A DNA stretch of 5,737 nucleotides from Candidatus Babeliales bacterium (GTDB lineage Bacteria; Babelota; Babeliae; Babelales; Vermiphilaceae). The notes beneath the pieces were generated by a model that saw only the letters and a program-made list of their open reading frames with translations, was not told the origin of the DNA and ran no database searches. The stretch covers positions 1 to 5,737 of the forward strand of contig JAGVMI010000075.1 in NCBI GenBank assembly GCA_020053845.1, in the 5' to 3' direction. Below are positions 1 to 5,737 of this stretch, piece after piece (position 1 is the first letter of the stretch; the number at the start of each line of letters is the position of its first letter). Both the position numbers and the translations under genes were made by a program.

Positions 1-508
1 CAAGCGGCATAATATCTTTATCAGGCACTGCATCATGCTGTGCAAAAAAACAGGCAATAAACACTGCACGAATATTTGTCTCGATAAATACTACCGGCAG
101 ATTGTACGCAAATGCACAAATAGAACGCGCCGTTGCATGCCCAAGGCCAGGGAACGTTTGCAAAATAAGCGGATCTTGTGGAATAATTCCCGCATGCTCA
201 TGCACTACACGCTGTGCAATCTGATGCAAATACATACCGCGCCGATTGTATCCAAGACCTCTCCACACACTTAATACATCTTTGAGTGATGCCTGCGCGA
301 GTGCATGTATGGTAGGAAATATACTAAGAAATTGATCGTACTTGATCGCAACGCGATCTGTTTGCGTTTGCTGCAGCATGATCTCAGAAACAAGCACTAA
401 GTAGGGATCGTCGACATGGCGCCATGCAAATGCGCGCCCCTGCTTTTTATAAAAATCCCACACGTATTGCTGAAATTGATCAATCTGACATTCATTCAAT
501 TGTTGCAT
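1..508 (-). CDS. mutY: MutY-type A/G-specific adenine DNA glycosylase (HhH-GPD family), N-terminal part, truncated by window edge
   Basis: Base-excision repair glycosylase of the HhH-GPD superfamily; classical MutY removes adenine mispaired with 8-oxoguanine. The 169 visible residues cover the N-terminal catalytic half. Seen: an aromatic-rich first helix ending in AFAWR (26-30), the MutY signature SEIMLQQTQ (41-49) with the catalytic Glu at 42, WRGLGYNRRG (82-91), and a helix-hairpin-helix FPGLGHATA (119-127). The next expected element, the segment carrying the catalytic Asp (LDGNV in E. coli MutY), here reads FIETNIRAVF (141-150), so Glu143 sits where Asp is usual. The iron-sulfur cysteines and any C-terminal 8-oxoG domain would lie beyond the window. 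The start is uncertain: ATG at 508 has no Shine-Dalgarno site, and in-frame ATGs at 526 and 523 are also possible. It overlaps the 3' end of the ankyrin gene, suggesting translational coupling. The family call is firm; strict MutY specificity is less certain. Confidence 0.88.
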   Translation of the reverse strand, partial: MQQLNECQIDQFQQYVWDFYKKQGRAFAWRHVDDPYLVLVSEIMLQQTQTDRVAIKYDQFLSIFPTIHALAQASLKDVLSVWRGLGYNRRGMYLHQIAQRVVHEHAGIIPQDPLILQTFPGLGHATARSICAFAYNLPVVFIETNIRAVFIACFFAQHDAVPDKDIMPL

Positions 509-995
509 CTTGAGCTGCGCCATCATCAAAATCAAGAATTACAAATTCTTGCATAATAGTTTCTGGATCACTTGCACCATACTTATAGAGTAACTCACAG
601 ACTCGCTTATTACCAACATCATATGCACATGTGGCAGGCGTACACCCTTCTGCGCTCTTTGCAGACAGATCAAGTCGACTTGCTTGCAAAAGCTTTTCAA
701 TTACATCAACTGCTTCCTGCTCACAAGGTAGCTGAGCAAGTGTATGCAAAACTGTTTTTCCCATACAGTTAGCCGTATTAACATACTCAGGATGCTTGCC
801 AAAAAATACGCTGGTAAATTGGAGATTGCTTGCGCTAATTGCATATTCAATGCTCGCATGTCGGGCTTCATATTGGGGAGCATGTACAACAATGCGGTCT
901 GCATTACCCTCATCATCCGAATCGTAATCCATAGCATGCGTTTGCGCAGAAAATGCTGGAATAAGCACAAATAACATCTTCACATAACATTTCAT
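492..995 (-). CDS. Small secreted ankyrin-repeat protein
   Basis: A 167-residue protein of unknown specific role, probably an exported protein-protein interaction module. Residues 1-21 look like a Sec signal peptide: Lys at 2 and 6, hydrophobic core 7-17, and THA before a likely cleavage at 21/22. The mature start is very acidic (DYDSDDE, 23-29). Ankyrin-like units follow: a degenerate one near 47-70, one at about 73-104 (GKTVLHTLAQ at 79-88, then VIEKLL), and the clearest at about 109-141 (GCTPATCAYDVGNKRVCELL at 117-136, ending YKYGA). The C-terminal tail (about 143-167) is acidic. The ATG at 995 is supported by a GGAGG site at 1009-1005, nine bases upstream. It lies 41 bp after the nitroreductase stop and its end overlaps the mutY start by 17 bp. 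Ankyrin proteins are abundant in intracellular and host-associated bacteria, where some are effectors; an effector role here is inference only. Confidence 0.8.
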   Translation of the reverse strand: MKCYVKMLFVLIPAFSAQTHAMDYDSDDEGNADRIVVHAPQYEARHASIEYAISASNLQFTSVFFGKHPEYVNTANCMGKTVLHTLAQLPCEQEAVDVIEKLLQASRLDLSAKSAEGCTPATCAYDVGNKRVCELLYKYGASDPETIMQEFVILDFDDGAAQDATIE

Positions 996-1004
996 GTAGC
1001 ACAG

Positions 1005-1009
1005 CCTCC
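1005..1009 (-). promoter_or_regulatory. Shine-Dalgarno site of the ankyrin gene
   Basis: The minus strand reads GGAGG, nine bases before the ATG at 995. It is the strongest ribosome binding site in the window, and suggests the ankyrin gene is translated on its own rather than by coupling from the nitroreductase. Confidence 0.65.
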
Positions 1010-1036
1010 ATCTTCCTGAAAAAAAGCAGCATACCG

Positions 1037-1615
1037 TTAGGAAGAAAACGATCCTTCAAATACAAACTCATTGAGGGGCTTACGATCTGTAACCACTTCT
1101 TTCTCTTGCAATTCAGGCGGCAGCAGATTTTTCTGGCCAAGCTTTCCTACTGCCACCATCGCTTGCACCGTATAGCCATCGGGAATGTTGAGCACTTTTT
1201 TTGCTTTGTCATAATCAAAGCCTTCCATACCATGCGTCACTAACCCTTGCGACACTGCCTGGATTGCCATATTCTCCCACGCAGCACCCGTATCAAATGC
1301 ACTTGTGCGCGATGGTTTGCCTGTTTTATGGAAATCATCTTTTGATACAATCAACACTAATGCTGCAGCATTCTTTGCCCATGATTGATTAAATGCAACA
1401 AGCAGATCAAATAATGTTGCCCACTGCGGCGTATCACGCAGTGCATACACAAAATACCATGGCTGATTGTTGTACGATGAGGGCGCCCAACGCGCCGCTT
1501 CAAAAAGCGACATGAGCTCTTGCTTGCTAATCGCCTCGCCCGACAATGCGCGGGGAGACCAGCGATTAACGATTACATCAGCTACAGGATAGCTCGTTTT
1601 ACGTTGATTCTTCAT
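1037..1615 (-). CDS. Nitroreductase family FMN-dependent oxidoreductase
   Basis: A cytoplasmic flavoprotein of the nitroreductase family; members use FMN and NAD(P)H to reduce nitro compounds, quinones or similar substrates. The true substrate cannot be read from sequence. Counting from the ATG at 1615 (192 residues, a normal family length), it has the N-terminal FMN-phosphate motif RWSPR (18-22), the conserved APSSYNNQPW (44-53), DTGAAWENMA (108-117), QGLVTHGMEGFD (123-134), IPDGYTVQAMVAVGK (144-158) and a C-terminal DRKPLNE (177-183). No signal peptide is seen. An ATG two codons upstream (1621) is in frame, but the AAAAGGA site abuts it with no spacer, whereas it is six bases from the ATG at 1615, so the shorter form is preferred. 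It is the first gene of a possible three-gene run with the ankyrin gene and mutY. All FMN-contact motifs appear intact. Confidence 0.9.
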   Translation of the reverse strand: MKNQRKTSYPVADVIVNRWSPRALSGEAISKQELMSLFEAARWAPSSYNNQPWYFVYALRDTPQWATLFDLLVAFNQSWAKNAAALVLIVSKDDFHKTGKPSRTSAFDTGAAWENMAIQAVSQGLVTHGMEGFDYDKAKKVLNIPDGYTVQAMVAVGKLGQKNLLPPELQEKEVVTDRKPLNEFVFEGSFSS

Positions 1616-1621
1616 ACTCAT

Positions 1622-1628
1622 TCCTTTT
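1622..1628 (-). promoter_or_regulatory. Shine-Dalgarno site that decides the nitroreductase start
   Basis: The minus strand reads AAAAGGA here. It touches the ATG at 1621 directly, which is too close for initiation, but lies six bases from the in-frame ATG at 1615, which is optimal spacing. This supports the protein starting MKNQRK rather than MSMKNQ. Confidence 0.6.
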
Positions 1629-1742
1629 GTGTACTTTACTAAAACACAACGCGCGCACCCCCCATTGCTGTGCTCGTATTGTACTAAAAAAATGTTCGTG
1701 GCACACTAACATGCATTTGATGTAGTAAATGAAAGGAATAGT
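1629..1742. promoter_or_regulatory. Divergent intergenic region, probable promoters for both directions
   Basis: The only divergent gap in the window, between the nitroreductase (minus) and the exported orphan (plus), so both promoters are expected here. On the minus strand, TACAAT at 1683-1678 matches the sigma-70 -10 box at five of six bases and follows a T-rich stretch, but no good -35 is visible at normal spacing. On the plus strand only a weak pair is seen (TTGCTG at 1665-1670, AAAAAT at 1688-1693, 17-base spacer). The plus gene has a clear AAAGGA ribosome site at 1732-1737, five bases from its ATG. No operator-like inverted repeat was recognised. Confidence 0.4.
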
Positions 1743-2903
1743 ATGAGGTTTGCAAAGATAATTCAGTGTATATGCGCGCTGAGCATTGCGCTGAAATCAA
1801 CGTTACTTTACAGTGCGCAAACATCCCGAAAGCCATTTGTAACAGATCCAACTGAATGGACGGAACCATCTCGCTCATCTTCAAACACACAAATAGTACC
1901 CGCCACAACTTCATCGAATACACTTATCCCAGTGAGTTCACAACCGCAACAACAACAAATGGTGTACGTGCCCTTCAATATTTTGGAGCAACTTTTACTT
2001 GCAAATCAGACTTCATACCAACCGCCTGTAGAGTCACAGCCACCCGCTTCTCCCTCCAAAGACGCTGTACAACCAGCTACGCCACCAGTTAATGTAACCT
2101 TCATAGTTGATAACAGCGCCCGCACCAACGTGAAATCGACAAATAAAGGCGAAAATAAGGGGGAAGCTGCAGTCGCCACTCAGAACAAAAATAAGGGTGA
2201 TGCAACGGGCGGCAATGCACAAGGTGGTGGTGGCGGCTCTTCCGATGCTACATCTGAAGGTGGAAGCGGCGGGAATGGCGGTAATAATACTACGCACAAT
2301 AATGAATCATCTTCATTTCCTCCCAACAGGCGCTTTAATCGAGACGATTTGCTTAACACATCAAAAAGCTTTTTAGATACGTGCAAAAAACATGCGTATA
2401 AAATTACGGGAGTAGGCTTGCTGGGCACCTATGCATATCTTTATTCTCACATCTCGCGTGCCAAATCAGTGCTTAAAGATAAAAACTCCTGGTGCAATTG
2501 GCATAAAGAGAAAAACAACTCGCAACTTTTTACATCTTCGCAGCTGGTAAACGAACTTATGTTTGAGATTGCAACGCGCTACTCTGATATCATGCAGCCA
2601 CAAAACGTCGCACTTCCTGTACAAACATTTTTCTCCACGATCAATCAGGAGCTCAAGCAGCTACAGCACTTTGCGTACATCAGCACATGGCTCAAGCGCT
2701 TGCATCTCACTGCAATATTTCCTGCAAGTGATAAGCACATACAATCATGTACAGAGAGAATAGAACGGCTTGAAGGCTTGCGCAAAGTGGTTGCTCAGCA
2801 CATTACACAGCAGCAGTATACTTCGATCACCACGCGCGGATTTAGCATCCCCATCAAGATCAATAGATCAGGATCGCCAAAAGATGTAGCAAAAAAAGCG
2901 TAA
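1743..2903 (+). CDS. Exported protein of unknown function with low-complexity linker and helical C-terminal domain
   Basis: I do not recognise a family for this 386-residue protein. Residues 1-25 look like a Sec signal peptide: Arg2 and Lys5, hydrophobic core 6-23, and YSA at 23-25 before a likely cleavage. Residues 26-115 are rich in Ser, Thr, Pro and Gln, with a QPQQQQ tract (67-72) and a short hydrophobic helix-like piece (NILEQLLLANQ, 79-89). VNVTFIVDN (116-124) looks like a beta strand. Residues 131-152 hold imperfect NKGE/NKGD repeats, and 156-192 form a Gly/Ser/Asn linker with five glycines at 161-165. The C-terminal part (about 197-386) is folded-looking and mostly helical, with a possible membrane-associated stretch at 219-236 and amphipathic helices at about 262-350. 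The tail is basic. ATG 1743 has an AAAGGA site five bases upstream. It is the only plus-strand gene here and ends at a strong hairpin. A surface or periplasmic location is inferred. Confidence 0.8.
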   Translation: MRFAKIIQCICALSIALKSTLLYSAQTSRKPFVTDPTEWTEPSRSSSNTQIVPATTSSNTLIPVSSQPQQQQMVYVPFNILEQLLLANQTSYQPPVESQPPASPSKDAVQPATPPVNVTFIVDNSARTNVKSTNKGENKGEAAVATQNKNKGDATGGNAQGGGGGSSDATSEGGSGGNGGNNTTHNNESSSFPPNRRFNRDDLLNTSKSFLDTCKKHAYKITGVGLLGTYAYLYSHISRAKSVLKDKNSWCNWHKEKNNSQLFTSSQLVNELMFEIATRYSDIMQPQNVALPVQTFFSTINQELKQLQHFAYISTWLKRLHLTAIFPASDKHIQSCTERIERLEGLRKVVAQHITQQQYTSITTRGFSIPIKINRSGSPKDVAKKA

Positions 2904-2905
2904 CA

Positions 2906-2935
2906 AAAAAGCGCAGCTTACATGCTGCGCTTTTT
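2906..2935. terminator. Bidirectional rho-independent terminator
   Basis: A perfect GC-rich stem GCGCAGC (2911-2917) / GCTGCGC (2924-2930) encloses a six-base loop TTACAT. The flanking A-run (2906-2910) and T-run (2931-2935) extend the pairing, and TTTTTCTTTTT follows on the plus strand. On the minus strand the A-run becomes a T-run, so the hairpin can stop transcripts from both sides. It starts two bases after the plus gene's stop codon and lies 20 bases beyond the stop of the convergent MCE gene, where a shared terminator is expected. Confidence 0.92.
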
Positions 2936-2954
2936 CTTTTTCATATAACCAAAG

Positions 2955-4568
2955 TTAGTTGCCGCCAAAGCTCGAGCAACCAAGGCCTGAGAATGATGAG
3001 AGGAAGTATTTCACCCCATCATCACCAAATCTAATACCTGCACCAAAGAATGCATTCGCGTTATGCTTACTTGCAAAGTCATCTGCGCCAAACGCGAGAT
3101 AGATATTGCGCATCACAAACATTTTGTTGATCCATTTAAGATGCGGACGGCGATCATCGCGTCGATTCCAGCCACGCATATCAAATGCTTCAAAGCTGGT
3201 TACCCAACGGAACTTATCGGTATTGAATGGAATATCCACATCCACAGCTACGCCTGCGCTACCTTCAAAGAGCCCAAAGCGCACGGCGACATCGCCAAAT
3301 ATTTTACCAAACTGCAAACCAATCTTAATGCTGTTGCGCTTGTACACGTCAATACGCTCGGTCAGTCTATCGCCTGCTAAGAATCTAAAGCGATCGCCAT
3401 CAATTTGGTTTACATTAACCGGCACGCCGCAATCGTCGAGATACTGGCGGTCCACTTGCTCACGATATGCAAAACCTTTTTCCGAGGTAGCCAGCTGGAG
3501 CATGTAGAAATAATCTTCGTTTGGATGAATGCGTACATCAAAGTAGCCTTTTGAATCTTCGTTGCGATAGTTTTCTGCATGGCGCTGCATCGATTCAAAG
3601 TGGCTATCAAATACAATCTGGATGCGGTCAAGCTTGGTTAGATAATTTCTAAAGCCACTGATTGCCACACGAAGATCGCGATACGTTTCATCTTCATTAA
3701 TCAACTTGCCAAGCAAGCCCTGGCCTTCATTGATCTTCTCGGAAATTGCCGTAATATTGCGCAATCCATCACGCGCTTGCACCGATGCTTCTTCAATCGC
3801 TTGTGCAGTCACATCTATGCGTGATGCTACTGAACCAAAGTCACGATCGAACACTGTGGCAATACGATCAATACTATCTTGGAATGTTGGCAGCACATCA
3901 TCTTCAAGCTTTGCGGTAACGCGCTGCACATTGGTTCCAATTGAAAGCAGTGCATCGAGGTTATCTTCGTTGCGTACCAGCGTACGCTCCACCACATCAG
4001 AAACTGCCGCTAAGCGCTCTGCGCTTGAGGCGAGATTATCAAAAAGATGGCGCAATTGCTCTTTGCCATCATCGCCGCCAATTGCATCTTTCATCGATTC
4101 AGTAACGTCGTATACGTTATCTGCAATTTTCTTGAATTGAATAAGTAGCTCATCAACTGATGCGGGCTCAGTACTTGGACGCGCCAAGCGATCGCCCGGT
4201 TCAAGCTGATTCAAAAGGGGATCGCCTGTTACAATTTCTATGTAACGAGGCCCAAGTAAGCCATCCTGACGTACCATTGCATACGCATCAGCATAGAGTG
4301 CGTAATCTTTGAGAATCATCACTTGTGCTTCTGCTTTCATGCCATCATCAGGCAGCAGACGGACATCCTTCACCCAGCCAACTTTTACGCCGGAAATTTT
4401 AACATCAGCTTTTCGTGAAAGACCTGAAATGTCTTTAAAATAAAGTGTGTAGTTTGCGTACCGTGCTCGATCAAATCGAAAGGCACCGATATGGAAACCC
4501 ATGTAGGCAAACACGCAAAGCGCCGCTAAAACGAAAACGCCAACACGTGTTTCGACTTTACCCCACAA
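2955..4568 (-). CDS. MCE (MlaD-like) lipid-transport protein with C-terminal beta-rich domain
   Basis: A 537-residue MCE-family protein, expected to be anchored in the inner membrane and to form a hexameric ring in the periplasm that carries lipids between membranes with an MlaE/MlaF-type ABC transporter. Seen: a transmembrane anchor (about 9-28); an MCE domain (about 37-131) with ISGLSRKADVKISGVKVG (47-64) and GLLGPRYIEI (103-112); a long helical region (about 137-335) containing the GQGLLGKLINEDETYRDL element (282-299) common in this family; and a beta-rich C-terminal domain (about 340-525). That domain has alternating strands, including NSIKIGLQFGKIFGDVAVRF (412-431), LFEGSAGVAVDVDI (433-446), and NIYLAFGADDF to FFGAGIRFGDDGVKYFL (488-523). 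From memory, a similar C-terminal pattern occurs in MCE proteins of delta/epsilon-type proteobacteria. The start is TTG, backed by an AAAGGA site and the position of the anchor. It is the gene after gspK, 18 bp on. No permease or ATPase partner is in the window. Confidence 0.88.
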   Translation of the reverse strand: MWGKVETRVGVFVLAALCVFAYMGFHIGAFRFDRARYANYTLYFKDISGLSRKADVKISGVKVGWVKDVRLLPDDGMKAEAQVMILKDYALYADAYAMVRQDGLLGPRYIEIVTGDPLLNQLEPGDRLARPSTEPASVDELLIQFKKIADNVYDVTESMKDAIGGDDGKEQLRHLFDNLASSAERLAAVSDVVERTLVRNEDNLDALLSIGTNVQRVTAKLEDDVLPTFQDSIDRIATVFDRDFGSVASRIDVTAQAIEEASVQARDGLRNITAISEKINEGQGLLGKLINEDETYRDLRVAISGFRNYLTKLDRIQIVFDSHFESMQRHAENYRNEDSKGYFDVRIHPNEDYFYMLQLATSEKGFAYREQVDRQYLDDCGVPVNVNQIDGDRFRFLAGDRLTERIDVYKRNSIKIGLQFGKIFGDVAVRFGLFEGSAGVAVDVDIPFNTDKFRWVTSFEAFDMRGWNRRDDRRPHLKWINKMFVMRNIYLAFGADDFASKHNANAFFGAGIRFGDDGVKYFLSSFSGLGCSSFGGN

Positions 4569-4574
4569 ACCTGT

Positions 4575-4580
4575 TCCTTT
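4575..4580 (-). promoter_or_regulatory. Shine-Dalgarno site supporting the TTG start of the MCE gene
   Basis: The minus strand reads AAAGGA, six bases before TTG at 4568-4566. The next in-frame ATG lies inside the membrane anchor, so the TTG start with this site is preferred. The site lies between the gspK stop and the MCE start, fitting co-transcription with separate or coupled initiation. Confidence 0.7.
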
Positions 4581-4586
4581 GCGCCT

Positions 4587-5678
4587 TCAAAGCCAATATA
4601 ATTTCTTCACTATGACGTCGTTGGCGGTTTTTTTCTTGTCTACACTCTCCGTCCACTCAACGATCGCAAGTAACCGCTGCGTCACCTCTTGAACCGTACC
4701 ATACGAGAATATAGCGAATGTTTTTGGCTCAAAGGGTGTGTTGAACATTGATTCTATATCTTTGGGCAAACTCTGCAACTCTTTCCCATAAAGCGGAGCC
4801 AATCTTTTGTTCCAATCCTGAGCCCATTGAGCGCTTCGTTTAAAATCTTTAAGCACCTCTTGAGCTAGCTTGAGACGTTGCTCGCGAGAGGTGGCTTGTG
4901 CGCTCTTAAGTTCAAGAATGTGAGCGATTGATTCGCTCAACAGCCATGGCTCCACAGTACGGCTATTGCTATCAACCGTGAAAATATCGGTAAGATATAC
5001 AGCGCCTTTTGTATCTTTTGCCTGTTGCGGTTCATAAAAGAGATAGTTTTTAAACGGCTCAAATTCTTTAATCATAAGCAGTTCAGTAACATCATCAATC
5101 GGCTTTTTGCGCGCTTTAAGATAATTTTCTAACGCTTCAAGCATGTTGCTGCCGCCTATCTGCTTTTGCACGCGATCAAATACATACTGCAACGCTTTTC
5201 GTGTGTCCCCACGCGCAGCGCCCGCGCCTAAAAATGATTTCTTTTTAAAATCAAAAAGCGTATTAATATCGATTTTTCCCTGCTCAGCAACTATGCACCA
5301 CGTAACGCTTGCCTGCTCTTCATTCTTCTGACGCGGCAACACAAACGTCTGCCAACGATTAATTATGCCCAGCAATCGCTTGAGGAAAATAGCCGCACGC
5401 TCGTCTTGTGTAGGTGCTGCTGGCGGCTTGCGCTCTATACCCATCTGGCTTTCTTCTTTTTCTTTCTCAATAGGCTGCGCAAGTAATGATCGCGCCATTT
5501 CGATGCCTGCATACGCAGCAAGGCGCGCTTTTTCTTGCGCGAGAGCAGTGCGTGTGACTGGAGAAAATATGGAGCTACGAATAAAAAGATAGGTAACGAT
5601 CGACATCAAACCGCCCAGAATAAAAAGAGTGAGCGGCAAAATATATCCGTTACGGGTATGTGTACTGCGATGTATCAT
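4587..5678 (-). CDS. gspK: GspK-like minor pseudopilin (type II secretion / type IV pilus-like system)
   Basis: A 363-residue protein with the layout of GspK, the large minor pseudopilin thought to cap the pseudopilus tip in type II secretion. Seen: a short basic leader ending in RNG (9-11), the likely prepilin-peptidase site; a hydrophobic N-terminal helix (12-34) running into an Ala-rich helix (AQEKARLAAYAGIEMARSLL, 47-66), as in pseudopilins; no Glu at mature position 5 (Leu16 instead), which is typical of GspK; the family's turn motif AEQGKIDINTL (131-141); a helix-hairpin-helix-like KPIDDVTELLMIKEF (182-196), matching the usual 'EL..V.G' segment; YLTDIFTVDS (218-227); and a C-terminal strand region FAIFSYGTVQEVTQRLLAIV (321-340). 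Residues 67-92 are a charged, low-complexity insert. The start ATG overlaps the upstream stop codon as ATGA. It is followed by an MCE gene, not gspL. The related PilX-like class is the alternative. Confidence 0.75.
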   Translation of the reverse strand: MIHRSTHTRNGYILPLTLFILGGLMSIVTYLFIRSSIFSPVTRTALAQEKARLAAYAGIEMARSLLAQPIEKEKEESQMGIERKPPAAPTQDERAAIFLKRLLGIINRWQTFVLPRQKNEEQASVTWCIVAEQGKIDINTLFDFKKKSFLGAGAARGDTRKALQYVFDRVQKQIGGSNMLEALENYLKARKKPIDDVTELLMIKEFEPFKNYLFYEPQQAKDTKGAVYLTDIFTVDSNSRTVEPWLLSESIAHILELKSAQATSREQRLKLAQEVLKDFKRSAQWAQDWNKRLAPLYGKELQSLPKDIESMFNTPFEPKTFAIFSYGTVQEVTQRLLAIVEWTESVDKKKTANDVIVKKLYWL

Positions 5679-5737
5679 GTGCGTACCGCTCTTTTTGGCG
5701 CTTGAGGGCGTGCGGTATTGCGCGCCATAGGTGCACC
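5675..5737 (-). CDS. C-terminal tail of an upstream gene (possibly another pseudopilin), cut by window edge
   Basis: The last 20 codons of a frame that ends in TGA at 5677-5675, overlapping the gspK ATG as ATGA. The visible tail is basic and disordered-looking (ARNTARPQAPKRAVRT). The four-base overlap is the main evidence, since all three minus-strand frames are open over this short stretch. In type II secretion operons the gene before gspK is usually gspJ, but nothing in these residues identifies it. Confidence 0.5.
   Translation of the reverse strand, partial: GAPMARNTARPQAPKRAVRT

Noticed and set aside
35..274. Plus-strand open frame opposite the glycosylase gene
   Set aside because: It is exactly antisense to the codons of the MutY-type gene, whose conserved motifs explain the openness; no ribosome site or family resemblance is seen.
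415..426. Perfect 12-bp palindrome CATGGCGCCATG
   Set aside because: It lies inside conserved coding sequence of the glycosylase (the AWRHV region) and has no partner site or promoter nearby, so chance is the simplest explanation.
1015..1036. T-run (minus strand) between the nitroreductase and ankyrin genes, considered as a terminator
   Set aside because: No inverted repeat precedes the T-run, so there is no hairpin to make it a rho-independent terminator.
1629..1742. Confident sigma-70 promoter assignments in the divergent gap
   Set aside because: Only partial matches exist (a good -10 without a -35 on the minus strand, a weak pair on the plus strand), so the region is annotated as a whole at low confidence instead.
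3706..4140. Plus-strand open frame opposite the MCE gene
   Set aside because: Ser/Arg-rich translation typical of an antisense shadow of a helical coding region; no conserved domain and no ribosome site noted.

Overview
The window looks like chromosomal DNA of a Gram-negative, host-associated bacterium of moderate to low GC. Two features point to a double membrane: a pseudopilin-type secretion protein and an MCE (MlaD-like) lipid-transport protein. The small exported ankyrin protein, the large orphan exported protein with a low-complexity linker, and a MutY-type glycosylase with the ETNIR form of its active-site segment suggest a reduced-genome lineage such as Candidatus Dependentiae (Babeliae) or something similar. 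That placement is an inference from gene style, not a sequence match.

Layout. Positions 1-1615 hold a minus-strand run read right to left: a nitroreductase (1615-1037), a secreted ankyrin-repeat protein (995-492) and a MutY-type DNA glycosylase (508-1, cut by the window edge). The gaps are short (41 bp, then a 17-bp overlap), so they could form one operon. A 120-bp divergent intergenic region (1623-1742) separates this run from one plus-strand gene (1743-2903), a 386-residue exported protein of unknown function with a Pro/Gln-rich segment, a Lys/Gly/Asn repeat zone and a Gly/Ser/Asn linker. A strong symmetrical hairpin with T-runs on both strands (2906-2935) ends it and probably also ends the convergent operon from the right.

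Positions 2955-5737 are a tightly packed minus-strand operon, again read right to left: the C-terminal tail of an unidentified gene (5737-5675), a GspK-like minor pseudopilin (5678-4587) overlapping it by ATGA, and an MCE-family protein (4568-2955) starting at TTG 18 bp after gspK with a good Shine-Dalgarno site. The MCE protein has an inner-membrane anchor, one MCE domain, a long helical region and a beta-rich C-terminal domain.

Working picture. The right-hand operon concerns the cell envelope: type II secretion/type IV pilus-like assembly next to lipid transport between the membranes. The left-hand run mixes redox, repair and an exported protein-interaction module, with no obvious common pathway. 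There is no sign of rRNA, tRNA, CRISPR, insertion sequences or phage genes.
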